Part shown: positions 1-5,295 of the stretch, in pieces
Layout: every line of letters begins with the position of its first letter
Position numbering within the stretch: position 1 is the stretch's first letter
Assembly: GCA_041487495.1 (NCBI GenBank)
Contig: JBGPNN010000108.1
Coordinates: 1 to 10,865, forward strand
Reading direction: 5' to 3'
DNA length: 10,865 nt
Source: JBGPNN01 sp041487495
GTDB lineage: Bacteria; Sysuimicrobiota; Sysuimicrobiia; Sysuimicrobiales; Humicultoraceae
Notes under the pieces: model-generated
The model's input: only the letters and a program-made list of their open reading frames with translations
What the model was told of the DNA's origin: nothing
The model's database searches: none
Position numbers and translations under genes: made by a program

Positions 1-234
1 CTCAACAACCTGACGGTGTTTGCGCTCGGTGAGTGGGGAACCTACAAGGACGGCGGCCCCGCGTACAGCGTCTTTTCTGCCGGGGCGCGGTACAACCTGC
101 CGCACAACGTGGTCATCAAGATCACCTACAATACGTACTCCGTGGATGGAGGCATGGTCACGACGAGTCCGATATCGGGTCTTCAACTGGCTGACACGCG
201 ACTGTACGAGGTGGAGGTCACCAAGAGCTGGTAG
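1..234 (+). CDS. C-terminal end of a probable outer-membrane beta-barrel protein (5' truncated by window)
   Basis: The frame is open from the first base and stops with TAG at 232-234, giving 77 visible residues; the start lies outside the window. The visible part alternates polar and hydrophobic residues in short stretches (for example AYSVFSAGARYNL and VVIKITYNTYSV) separated by turn-like Gly/Asn/Asp segments, as in antiparallel transmembrane strands. It ends in LYEVEVTKSW, with a terminal aromatic residue as expected of a BAM-inserted outer-membrane barrel. I cannot name the family from this fragment. The next gene, on the same strand, encodes a cytochrome c-type protein 7-16 bases downstream, so the two may be cotranscribed. 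An internal GTG at 16 is not a plausible start because the frame continues upstream. Confidence 0.6.
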   Translation, partial: LNNLTVFALGEWGTYKDGGPAYSVFSAGARYNLPHNVVIKITYNTYSVDGGMVTTSPISGLQLADTRLYEVEVTKSW

Positions 235-250
235 AAACCAAGTGCCGAGC

Positions 251-1015
251 ATGAAGAAGACATCGGGCCTCTTCGTCCTTGGCGCGTTCCTGGTGCTTGC
301 GGGTGCGCTCGGGCTTGTGCGGTTGCGGTCGGGCCGGTCGACACCCGGGCGTGTGGTGACCGTGGCCCGTGTCGTCACATTTCAACAGCGGGCCGGCCAG
401 TGGGCACTGCAGGGGACCGTGACCCCGAGGCTCCCGGCCGGCCTCGATCTCACTTTTGCGGTTCGCGACGCCGCGGGGCATCCGCCGCCCGAGACCTTGC
501 ACCCGCGGGCCGTGCTGACGATGCTCGACCATCCCATGCCCCAGATCCCGATCGCCGTGACGCGGTCAGGCCAGGGCATCTTTCGCGGGACAATCCTGCT
601 ACCGATGGCGGGACTCTGGCAGATGGAGATCCGTGTGCCCGACGGGGTGGCGCAGGTGGCGATTCACGCGCAAACGCAGGCGGCGAACGGCGCACCCATG
701 CGCGAGCTCTCGAACCCGATCACCCCAACCACCGCGTCGCTCGCAAAAGGCGAGGCGATCTATCGCACCGAATGCCAGTCCTGTCATGGGGTTGCGGGCG
801 CCGGCGACGGTCCGGCGGCGCGTACGCTGGATCCGCGCCCGCTCGACCTTCGCATTCACATGGCCGCCGGGGTCCACACCGATGCCCAGATCTTCTACTG
901 GATCAACGAGGGATTCCCTGGCGCCGCGATGCCTGCGTTCAAGGATCGCCTCTCAGAAGAGGACCGCTGGCACGTGGTCAACTTCTTGCGGACGCTGGCG
1001 CTCACGGATCGCTGA
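251..1015 (+). CDS. Membrane-anchored YtkA-like domain / cytochrome c fusion protein
   Basis: 254 residues from ATG 251; an in-frame GTG at 242 is an alternative, and neither has a strong ribosome binding site. Residues 7-24 form one hydrophobic segment, an uncleaved anchor or signal peptide. Residues about 35-140 resemble the YtkA/FixH-like beta domain found near copper and respiratory proteins (DHPM at 93-96, LPMAGLW at 117-123). Residues 165-252 are a class I cytochrome c domain with the heme motif CQSCH (C175, C178, H179) and a likely distal methionine M227 in AAMPAF, ending in the usual C-terminal helix (WHVVNFLRTL). It should sit on the periplasmic side carrying one covalent heme and pass electrons; the partner is not visible. 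The reading frame extends upstream to base 20 over the barrel gene, but that part is a shadow. Confidence 0.8.
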   Translation: MKKTSGLFVLGAFLVLAGALGLVRLRSGRSTPGRVVTVARVVTFQQRAGQWALQGTVTPRLPAGLDLTFAVRDAAGHPPPETLHPRAVLTMLDHPMPQIPIAVTRSGQGIFRGTILLPMAGLWQMEIRVPDGVAQVAIHAQTQAANGAPMRELSNPITPTTASLAKGEAIYRTECQSCHGVAGAGDGPAARTLDPRPLDLRIHMAAGVHTDAQIFYWINEGFPGAAMPAFKDRLSEEDRWHVVNFLRTLALTDR

Positions 1016-1074
1016 TACGCGCGCGCCGGAAGATCACGGCAAATGCGGTGCTCGAATCTTCCTCTCAACTTGCC

Positions 1075-1103
1075 TTGCCAACCGCGTCTAGACTGTTTAT
1101 GAT
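1075..1103 (+). promoter_or_regulatory. Sigma70-type promoter for the riboswitch transcript
   Basis: TTGCCA at 1075-1080 (one change from TTGACA) and TATGAT at 1098-1103 (one change from TATAAT) are separated by exactly 17 bases. Transcription would begin near 1110, about 12 bases before the first paired base of the riboswitch at 1122. It lies in the gap after the cytochrome gene. The agreement of position and spacing makes this one of the best promoters in the window. Confidence 0.65.
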
Positions 1104-1121
1104 GAGGGCAATCGAATAGCG

Positions 1122-1216
1122 GCTAGAACCTCCGAACGGGCAAACCCGGAGCAATCCGGGGACGCAAAGCCACAGGGCCATCGTGAGATGGTCGGCTGGG
1201 TTGCCGAAGAGGAAGC
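1122..1216 (+). ncRNA. GEMM-I cyclic di-GMP riboswitch aptamer
   Basis: The conserved GEMM core is present in order: GGGCAAACC (1138-1146), GGACGCAAAGCC (1160-1171) and GGGTTGCCGA (1198-1207). All three helices can be drawn. Outer P1 pairs 1122-1124 with 1214-1216 and CCTC 1129-1132 with GAGG 1209-1212. P2 is CCCGGA 1145-1150 with TCCGGG 1155-1160, closed by a GCAA tetraloop. P3 is AGCC 1168-1171 with GGCT 1194-1197, then 1176-1182 with 1187-1193, closed by GTGA. From memory of the Vibrio cholerae Vc2 aptamer, its guanine-contacting G20 and C92 fall at G1139 and C1204, and the intercalating A47 at A1166; G at the G20 position favours c-di-GMP over the cGAMP-sensing GEMM-Ib variant. No clear gene follows on this strand. 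Confidence 0.92.
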
Positions 1217-1265
1217 ACAGCGAGGGCGAGTGCTTCCACATTCGCGCCTCGCGTTTCGTTTCTCT
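1211..1265 (+). promoter_or_regulatory. Probable riboswitch expression platform: competing hairpins
   Basis: GGAAGCAC (1211-1218) and GTGCTTCC (1230-1237) are a perfect 8-bp inverted repeat. Its left arm reuses bases 1211-1216 of the aptamer's closing helix, so the two cannot form together. A second stem, GCGAGG (1220-1225) with CCTCGC (1247-1252), starts inside the loop of the first and is followed by the T-rich run GTTTCGTTTCTCT (1253-1265), so it is terminator-like though not a clean intrinsic terminator. The simplest reading is that ligand-stabilised P1 frees 1220-1225 to form the terminator (an OFF switch). This is inferred from base pairing only. Confidence 0.45.
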
Positions 1266-1311
1266 GGGGCTGCCCGTCGGATACCGCGTCACTCTGGAAC
1301 GTGAGGTTCAG

Positions 1312-1389
1312 ATGGCGCGGCCGGGTCCGGGGGAGTTCACCGCTGGACGCCCACTCCGGCAGGGCGCTCCGGCAACCGTGACGACGTGA
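1312..1389 (+). CDS. Doubtful 25-residue ORF downstream of the riboswitch
   Basis: ATG 1312 is preceded by GAGG (1303-1306) at 5 bases, a passable ribosome binding site, and the frame stops with TGA at 1387-1389. The product, starting MARPGPGEF, is rich in Gly, Pro, Arg and Ala and matches no family I know. The frame is open back to 1183 through the aptamer, so openness alone is weak evidence in GC-rich DNA. It is listed only because it is the first initiation-competent ORF after the riboswitch; it may be a leader peptide or nothing. Confidence 0.15.
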   Translation: MARPGPGEFTAGRPLRQGAPATVTT

Positions 1390-1510
1390 ACACCTTCCCG
1401 TGGCGCCCAGGCGGGCAACTGAGGCGCACCGTCGCATCCCCATCGCTCTTCTCCGGCCCGGCCGCTGCCAGTTTTTTCGCACCACTCCCTGCGCGTCATG
1501 AGCGTCGAGA
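1390..1510. other. Gap between the riboswitch region and the convergent M20 gene
   Basis: I see no gene here. A run of six T at 1472-1477 follows a GC-rich stretch (1453-1469) in which GGC 1455-1457 can pair with GCC 1467-1469. This is at best a weak terminator for a plus-strand transcript begun near 1110. If it fails, that transcript would run antisense into the M20 gene, whose stop codon is at 1511. Confidence 0.25.
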
Positions 1511-2722
1511 TCAGCCTAGCGTCGACAGCATCGCCTGCGCGTAGATCTTCGTAAAGTCCCACACCTCTGACATTGGAATGAACTCACTCGCGAGCACGTC
1601 GGGTCCGGCTTCACGGCGTCTTTGCGTCGGCGGGCCGAACATGACGGTGGGCACCCCGCGAAAGTTGGCGTAGCCGGCGTCAAACGCGTACGGTACGTAG
1701 CCGATCCATGGCGCCGTTCCCCGCACCGCGGTGTGGGCGTTCGCCAACGCCGTCACCACGGGATGATCTCGTGCTACGCGGTAGGGCGTATGGGACGCGC
1801 CCCGGCGAACCTCCACAGAGTACGGCGCGAGGCCGGCTAGGGCGGCTCGGATCTCCGCGACCGCGTCGTCTGGGTCGGTGCCCGGCAACACGCGGCGGTC
1901 GATCGTCAGATTCGCCTCATCGGGCATGGTGTGGGGGGCGATCGGTGACGTGACGAGTTTGTAGGGCTCGAGGTGCTCGCGGCCCAGATCCGGGTCGCTG
2001 CGTGTGATGCGGCCGCGCAGGTCGGTCAGCCGGTTGAGGGCCTCGTGCAACCCCCAGATCGCGTTCTTGCCCAAATGGGGCTGGCTGCTGTGGCCGGCCT
2101 CGCCGCGGATCGTGACGTGCACATCCACGCGCCCCCGGTGGCCGATGACGATCCCACGCGTGCCGACGGCCAGCCACCCGGCGTCGGCGTGTAAATCGGT
2201 CTCGTCGAAAAGCTGCACCGAGCATCGATGCGATGATTGCGACTCAGCGTTCACCACGAGTGTCAGCGTCCCACGCAACCGGGCGCCGGCCACGACCTTG
2301 AGCGCGCCGAGTACCGCCGTCAGCGCCCCTTTGTTCTGCGCCGTGCCCTTGCCGAACACGCAGTCCTCATCACAACCATAGTCACGCGCATTCATGAGAC
2401 GGCCTTCGAGCGCCGGATCCGTGTAGTTGCCGTGCTGGGCCGTTGCGTAGGCCATGACGAGCAGGCTGGGTGAAGCCGCACCGCTGCCGATCCGGCAGGT
2501 CAGATTGTTCAGGGCGTCGATGCGGACAGCACCAAGCCCCAACGCGTCGATCATCGGTCTGACGACGTTGTGGATGTAATGCCCGACCTTCAGGTCGGTT
2601 GGCTCCATCTCGTTCTGCCCGAGAGGCACGTCCACGGGCGTCTTGGCCAGGGTGATCAAAGTATCGGTCACGTATCCGGGATCGAACTGTCGCTCAACGG
2701 CCGGGAAAAGTTCGGTCTTCAC
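1511..2722 (-). CDS. M20-family hydrolase-fold protein lacking canonical zinc ligands
   Basis: 403 residues, GTG start at 2722 overlapping the preceding gene's stop by four bases (GTGA), so translation is coupled. The overall plan is that of ArgE/DapE/carboxypeptidase G2: a split catalytic domain around a dimerisation domain, seen as GEAGHSS (207-213), GKNAI (218-222) and the DRR..P motif (275-280). The C-terminal part has GVPTVMFGPP (356-365). The metal-binding motifs are altered. The GHxDV position reads MAYATAQHG (90-98), the GxADxKG position reads GKGTAQNKG (124-132), the EE pair reads AES (159-161), and the final His region reads ASEF (378-381). From memory, many uncharacterised high-GC bacterial M20 homologues share the QxKG variant. 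Substrate unknown; it may use other ligands or be non-metallo. It is paired with a luciferase-like oxidoreductase. Confidence 0.8.
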   Translation of the reverse strand: MKTELFPAVERQFDPGYVTDTLITLAKTPVDVPLGQNEMEPTDLKVGHYIHNVVRPMIDALGLGAVRIDALNNLTCRIGSGAASPSLLVMAYATAQHGNYTDPALEGRLMNARDYGCDEDCVFGKGTAQNKGALTAVLGALKVVAGARLRGTLTLVVNAESQSSHRCSVQLFDETDLHADAGWLAVGTRGIVIGHRGRVDVHVTIRGEAGHSSQPHLGKNAIWGLHEALNRLTDLRGRITRSDPDLGREHLEPYKLVTSPIAPHTMPDEANLTIDRRVLPGTDPDDAVAEIRAALAGLAPYSVEVRRGASHTPYRVARDHPVVTALANAHTAVRGTAPWIGYVPYAFDAGYANFRGVPTVMFGPPTQRRREAGPDVLASEFIPMSEVWDFTKIYAQAMLSTLG

Positions 2723-3702
2723 GAGACCCGCGCCAGGTGCGGCATGACCCGTTCTGCGGCCCGCTCCAGTTGACGCAGTTGGTCAAAGGCGGCGAATCGA
2801 AGAATCGGGACCGTACAACCGGCCTCGACATACGTCATGATCTTGCGCGAGACGGCGTCCGGTGGTCCGTAGGCCACCCAGCCCTCCATCAATTCGGGGC
2901 TTGGATCAAAGGAGTAGTAGAATTTCAAGAATCGCCGCGCCTCGTCGTAGGCCTTGGCTGGATCGTCGTTGATGTTGACCATGAGGTGTAGGGACGACTC
3001 CAGCCGCGCCGGATCCCGCCCAGCCGCGCGTGCCGTGTCGGTGATCACCTTCCACCGCGCCGCAAACTCCTGTGGGGGGATATTGTCCGTCATGTAGCCG
3101 TCTCCCAGCCGGCCGATGCGCCGCATCGCGCGCTGGACGACCTCCGAGTCCGCGACACGGCCCTTTGGGTTGCTGGCGATCCAAATGGGACACGGATTCT
3201 GGACGGGCTTGGGAGCAAGTGAGAGGTCGCTGAATTGATAGTACTTTCCACTGTGCGAAACGCGATCGCCGGCCCACAGCTGTCGGAGGATTTCGATGCC
3301 CTCGGTCATCCGGCCGACGCGTTCATTTGTGGAGACCCCGAAAGGGGCAAGTTCGTTGGGCATGCCGCCACCAAGGCAGACGCCGAGGACCGCCCGTCCC
3401 TCGCTGATGACGTCGAGCGACGCCCATTGAGACGCCACCCAAATCGGGTGCCGGATCACGAACGTGGCCAGGCACACCGTGCCCAACCGCACCCGACGCG
3501 TCTGCCCGACAATCGCCGCGAGCGTCACCATAGCCTCGAGCCGCGGCTTGTGGAAGAGACTGTCGCCGACCCAGACTGAATCGAAGAACCCGGTCTCTTC
3601 GGCCGCCACGGCTGTGTCGAGGAGATCCCTCGCCGTCGCGGCACCGATGAGCACTCCACGATTCGGCAAGCTGAGCCCAAAGCGAACCTTGTCTGTGCGC
3701 AC
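2719..3702 (-). CDS. LLM-class flavin/F420-dependent oxidoreductase (luciferase-like)
   Basis: 327 residues from GTG 3702. I chose this start because GAGGGGAG (minus strand, 3715 to 3708) lies 5 bases upstream and the product then begins just before the first family strand (KVRFGLSLPNRG); the upstream ATGs at 3732 and 3810 have no such site and add residues unlike the family. The bacterial luciferase-like TIM barrel (PF00296) is recognisable from AEETGFFDSVWVGDS, the LGT..L....RHP region (RLGTVCLATFVIRHPIW) and LDVISEGRAVLGVCLGGG, followed by the PCPIWIAS strand. Members use reduced FMN or F420 for oxidation or hydride transfer; which cofactor cannot be read from the sequence. It is the first gene of a two-gene operon with the M20 protein and may be divergently controlled with znuA. 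Confidence 0.85.
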   Translation of the reverse strand: MRTDKVRFGLSLPNRGVLIGAATARDLLDTAVAAEETGFFDSVWVGDSLFHKPRLEAMVTLAAIVGQTRRVRLGTVCLATFVIRHPIWVASQWASLDVISEGRAVLGVCLGGGMPNELAPFGVSTNERVGRMTEGIEILRQLWAGDRVSHSGKYYQFSDLSLAPKPVQNPCPIWIASNPKGRVADSEVVQRAMRRIGRLGDGYMTDNIPPQEFAARWKVITDTARAAGRDPARLESSLHLMVNINDDPAKAYDEARRFLKFYYSFDPSPELMEGWVAYGPPDAVSRKIMTYVEAGCTVPILRFAAFDQLRQLERAAERVMPHLARVS

Positions 3703-3794
3703 TGCTGCTCCCCTCACTGAGACACGCGGCATCGAATTGGGGCTGCGATGTCGTGGGTTCGCGGGACCATACGCCGTCTCCCGCACGCCGGAAC

Positions 3795-3809
3795 TGAGAA
3801 TTATCCTCA
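3795..3809. promoter_or_regulatory. Zur-type operator 1 (upstream flank of znuA promoter)
   Basis: TGAGAATTATCCTCA; read on the minus strand it is TGAGGATAATTCTCA, sharing the half-site ATTCTCA with the two other copies. It ends 7 bases before the -35 of the znuA promoter. It also contains GATAAT on the minus strand (3805 to 3800), a possible -10 for the divergent oxidoreductase/M20 operon, although I see no matching -35. It could thus serve both directions. Confidence 0.65.
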
Positions 3810-3816
3810 ATAGGGG

Positions 3817-3846
3817 TTGACGACCCGCGGGCGCCCCGCCTAGAAT
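3817..3846 (+). promoter_or_regulatory. Sigma70-type promoter of znuA
   Basis: TTGACG (3817-3822) and TAGAAT (3841-3846), each one base from consensus, are 18 bases apart. The start point would be near 3853. It is flanked by Zur-type palindromes on both sides (3795-3809 and 3859-3873), giving a 5' leader of about 58 bases that contains the second operator. Confidence 0.7.
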
Positions 3847-3858
3847 ATCAAGTGTGAC

Positions 3859-3873
3859 TGAGAACGATTCTCA
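3859..3873. promoter_or_regulatory. Zur-type operator 2 (just after znuA transcription start)
   Basis: TGAGAACGATTCTCA is a perfect inverted repeat of TGAGAA/TTCTCA around CGA. It lies about six bases past the predicted start point, where a bound repressor would block initiation or early elongation. Its layout matches the 7-1-7 form of Fur-family boxes. Zinc-bound Zur from this same locus is the likely ligand; a Fur protein encoded elsewhere cannot be excluded. Confidence 0.75.
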
Positions 3874-3910
3874 ATATCGATGCCGCTCGAGAGCCGGGGG
3901 ACGACGGCGT

Positions 3911-4822
3911 ATGGTCACACGCATCATGCTGATCCTGTTGCTGATGTGTGTCCTTGCCGGTCGGGGGGGCGGGCCCGCGGTCCACGCCGCGCCGGGTGAC
4001 CGGCTGTCGGTGGTGGCGTCGTTCTACCCGCTGTCCGAATTCGCCCGCCAGGTCGGAGGCGACCGCGTCGCCGTGCGCAACCTCGTCCCGGCGGGCGCCG
4101 AGCCGCACGATTACGAACCCACACCGAGGGATGTGGTTGCGCTCACGAAGGCTGGCGTCATCATTTACAACGGCGCGGGGCTCGAGCCCTGGCTGCGCCG
4201 GCTGCTCCCGCAGATTCCCGACCGTGTCGTCAGGGTCAACGCGTCTGAGGGCCTGCCGATCGTGACGGCCACCGCGGGCGAGGACCGGGGGCGACCGGAT
4301 CCGCATGTATGGCTCGACCCGGTGCTGGCTCAGCGCCAGGTGGACCTGATCCTGGCCGGCCTGGTGAAGACAGATCCTGGGGGCAGGCAGGCGTATGAGA
4401 CCGGCGCCACGGCATACAAGACGAAACTCGCTGCGCTGCACGAGCGGACGGCCCAGGCGCTTGCGCCCTGCCGCAAGAAAGTATTCGTCGTCTCCCACGC
4501 CGCGTTCGGCTACGTTGCCGGCCGCTACGGTCTGACGCAGATCGCGATCAGCGGTCTCGAGCCCCAGGAGGAACCGTCCCCGGCGAAGATCCGAGAGATC
4601 CTGCGGCTCGTTCGCCAGCACGGCGTGACGATCATTTACTATGACGTGCTCGTGGGCAGCCGCGTCGTGGCGGCGCTCGCGCGCGAGGTCGGCGCTCGGA
4701 CGCTCGTGCTCAATCCGTTGGAGGGTCTGACGCCCGAGGATCAGCGACAGGGCAAGGACTACCTGTCGATCATGGGGGAGAACGTCAGCAACCTCCGGCA
4801 GGGCCTCGATTGCCCGAATTGA
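3911..4822 (+). CDS. znuA: Periplasmic zinc-binding protein of an ABC transporter
   Basis: 303 residues from ATG 3911 (GGGGGA nine bases upstream). The frame opens at GTG 3854, but that would place the start at the transcription start and code through the operator, so 3911 is preferred. Residues 1-26 form a Sec signal peptide (hydrophobic 5-16, likely cleavage after VHA). The mature part is a cluster A-I solute-binding protein (PF01297). The expected zinc ligands are H66 (EPHDYEP), H132 (DPHVWLDP) and H196 (VSHAAFGY); His rather than Glu at the third position points to zinc over manganese. The fourth, usually Asp in LDPL, is Asn here (LNPL), and the His-rich acidic loop of proteobacterial ZnuA is absent. 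It delivers zinc to ZnuBC. Its stop codon lies within the -35 of the zur promoter. Confidence 0.93.
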   Translation: MVTRIMLILLLMCVLAGRGGGPAVHAAPGDRLSVVASFYPLSEFARQVGGDRVAVRNLVPAGAEPHDYEPTPRDVVALTKAGVIIYNGAGLEPWLRRLLPQIPDRVVRVNASEGLPIVTATAGEDRGRPDPHVWLDPVLAQRQVDLILAGLVKTDPGGRQAYETGATAYKTKLAALHERTAQALAPCRKKVFVVSHAAFGYVAGRYGLTQIAISGLEPQEEPSPAKIREILRLVRQHGVTIIYYDVLVGSRVVAALAREVGARTLVLNPLEGLTPEDQRQGKDYLSIMGENVSNLRQGLDCPN

Positions 4823-4847
4823 CACCCTCCTGCGGCGGCGATACGAT
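4819..4847 (+). promoter_or_regulatory. Promoter of zur-znuC-znuB
   Basis: A perfect TTGACA at 4819-4824, overlapping the znuA stop codon, is followed after 17 bases by TACGAT (4842-4847, two changes from consensus). The start point would be near 4854, right at the third palindrome. The regulator and permease genes can therefore be transcribed apart from znuA, though read-through from znuA is also possible since no terminator lies between. Confidence 0.6.
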
Positions 4848-4854
4848 CAGGATA

Positions 4855-4869
4855 CGAGAACAATTCTCA
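4855..4869. promoter_or_regulatory. Zur-type operator 3 (autoregulatory, upstream of zur)
   Basis: CGAGAACAATTCTCA has GAGAA/TTCTC arms around CAA and differs from operator 2 at only two of 15 positions. It sits at the predicted transcription start of zur-znuC-znuB, implying that Zur represses its own operon together with the transporter genes. Confidence 0.75.
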
Positions 4870-4886
4870 TCAAAAAAGGCGTATAG

Positions 4887-5291
4887 ATGCCCTCTCAGAG
4901 ACCGGTCCGGCGGACCCGAAACACCTGGCAGCGCGACGTCGTGAAACGCATCCTCGAAACCGCCGCGTGTCATTTGACCGCTGAAGAAGTGCACCAGCGC
5001 ACGCGCCGGGGGACACAACCCATCGGTCTGGCCACGGTCTACCGCGCCCTAGAGGCGTTCGTCCGCGAGGGGCTGGTGGAGCCCGTGTACGTGGGCGACG
5101 GCAGCAACCGGTATGGGCTGGCCGCGAAGCACCACGATCACCTCGTGTGCCTCAAGTGCGGAGATTGGGAACCGCTGAGGGAATGCCTGCTCCCGCGTGT
5201 GCCCGCGAGGATATCTTCGGGATTCCGCGTGACGGGACACCAACTCGAGGTGTACGGGTACTGCCGCGATTGTCAGGGGGCGGACGCCTGA
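4887..5291 (+). CDS. zur: Fur-family zinc uptake regulator
   Basis: 134 residues; ATG 4887 has AAAAGG seven bases upstream. The N-terminal winged helix-turn-helix spans about residues 12-78 (QRDVVKRILE, LTAEEVHQ, and the recognition helix in LATVYRALEAF, 48-58). The C-terminal dimerisation and metal domain carries the Fur signature HHDHLVCLKCG (82-92). Two CxxC pairs, C88/C91 and C126/C129, would hold the structural zinc, and H82, H83, H85 and H118 are candidate regulatory ligands. Length is normal for the family. Fur, PerR, Nur and Zur cannot be told apart by motif alone; the Zur call rests on its place between znuA and znuC and on shared operators. It should repress both promoters when zinc is ample. 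It is followed by znuC after four bases. Confidence 0.88.
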   Translation: MPSQRPVRRTRNTWQRDVVKRILETAACHLTAEEVHQRTRRGTQPIGLATVYRALEAFVREGLVEPVYVGDGSNRYGLAAKHHDHLVCLKCGDWEPLRECLLPRVPARISSGFRVTGHQLEVYGYCRDCQGADA

Positions 5292-5295
5292 GGCC

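Noticed and set aside
1122..1216. cGAMP-sensing GEMM-Ib instead of c-di-GMP GEMM-I
   Set aside because: The position aligned with Vc2 G20 is G (1139) and the core reads GGGCAAACC and GACGCAAAGCC as in c-di-GMP members; the Geobacter cGAMP type differs at these places. Biochemical confirmation is still lacking.
1354..1374. Direct repeat CTCCGGCA (1354-1361 and 1367-1374)
   Set aside because: Two short GC-rich copies 13 bases apart are expected by chance in this composition, and no structure or gene depends on them.
3703..3810. Longer oxidoreductase starting at 3810 or 3732
   Set aside because: No ribosome binding site precedes these ATGs, the extra residues are unlike the family, and 3810 would lie at operator 1; GTG 3702 has a strong GAGGGGAG at five bases.
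3911..3955. ZnuA as a lipoprotein with Cys13
   Set aside because: The residues before Cys (LLLM) do not make a good lipobox, and a hydrophobic stretch continues past it to a plausible signal peptidase I site after VHA.
3848..4825. 325-codon minus-strand ORF opposite znuA
   Set aside because: It mirrors znuA in a GC-rich region and its translation is rich in Arg, His and Asp with no family features, while the plus strand gives a full ZnuA with signal peptide and zinc ligands.
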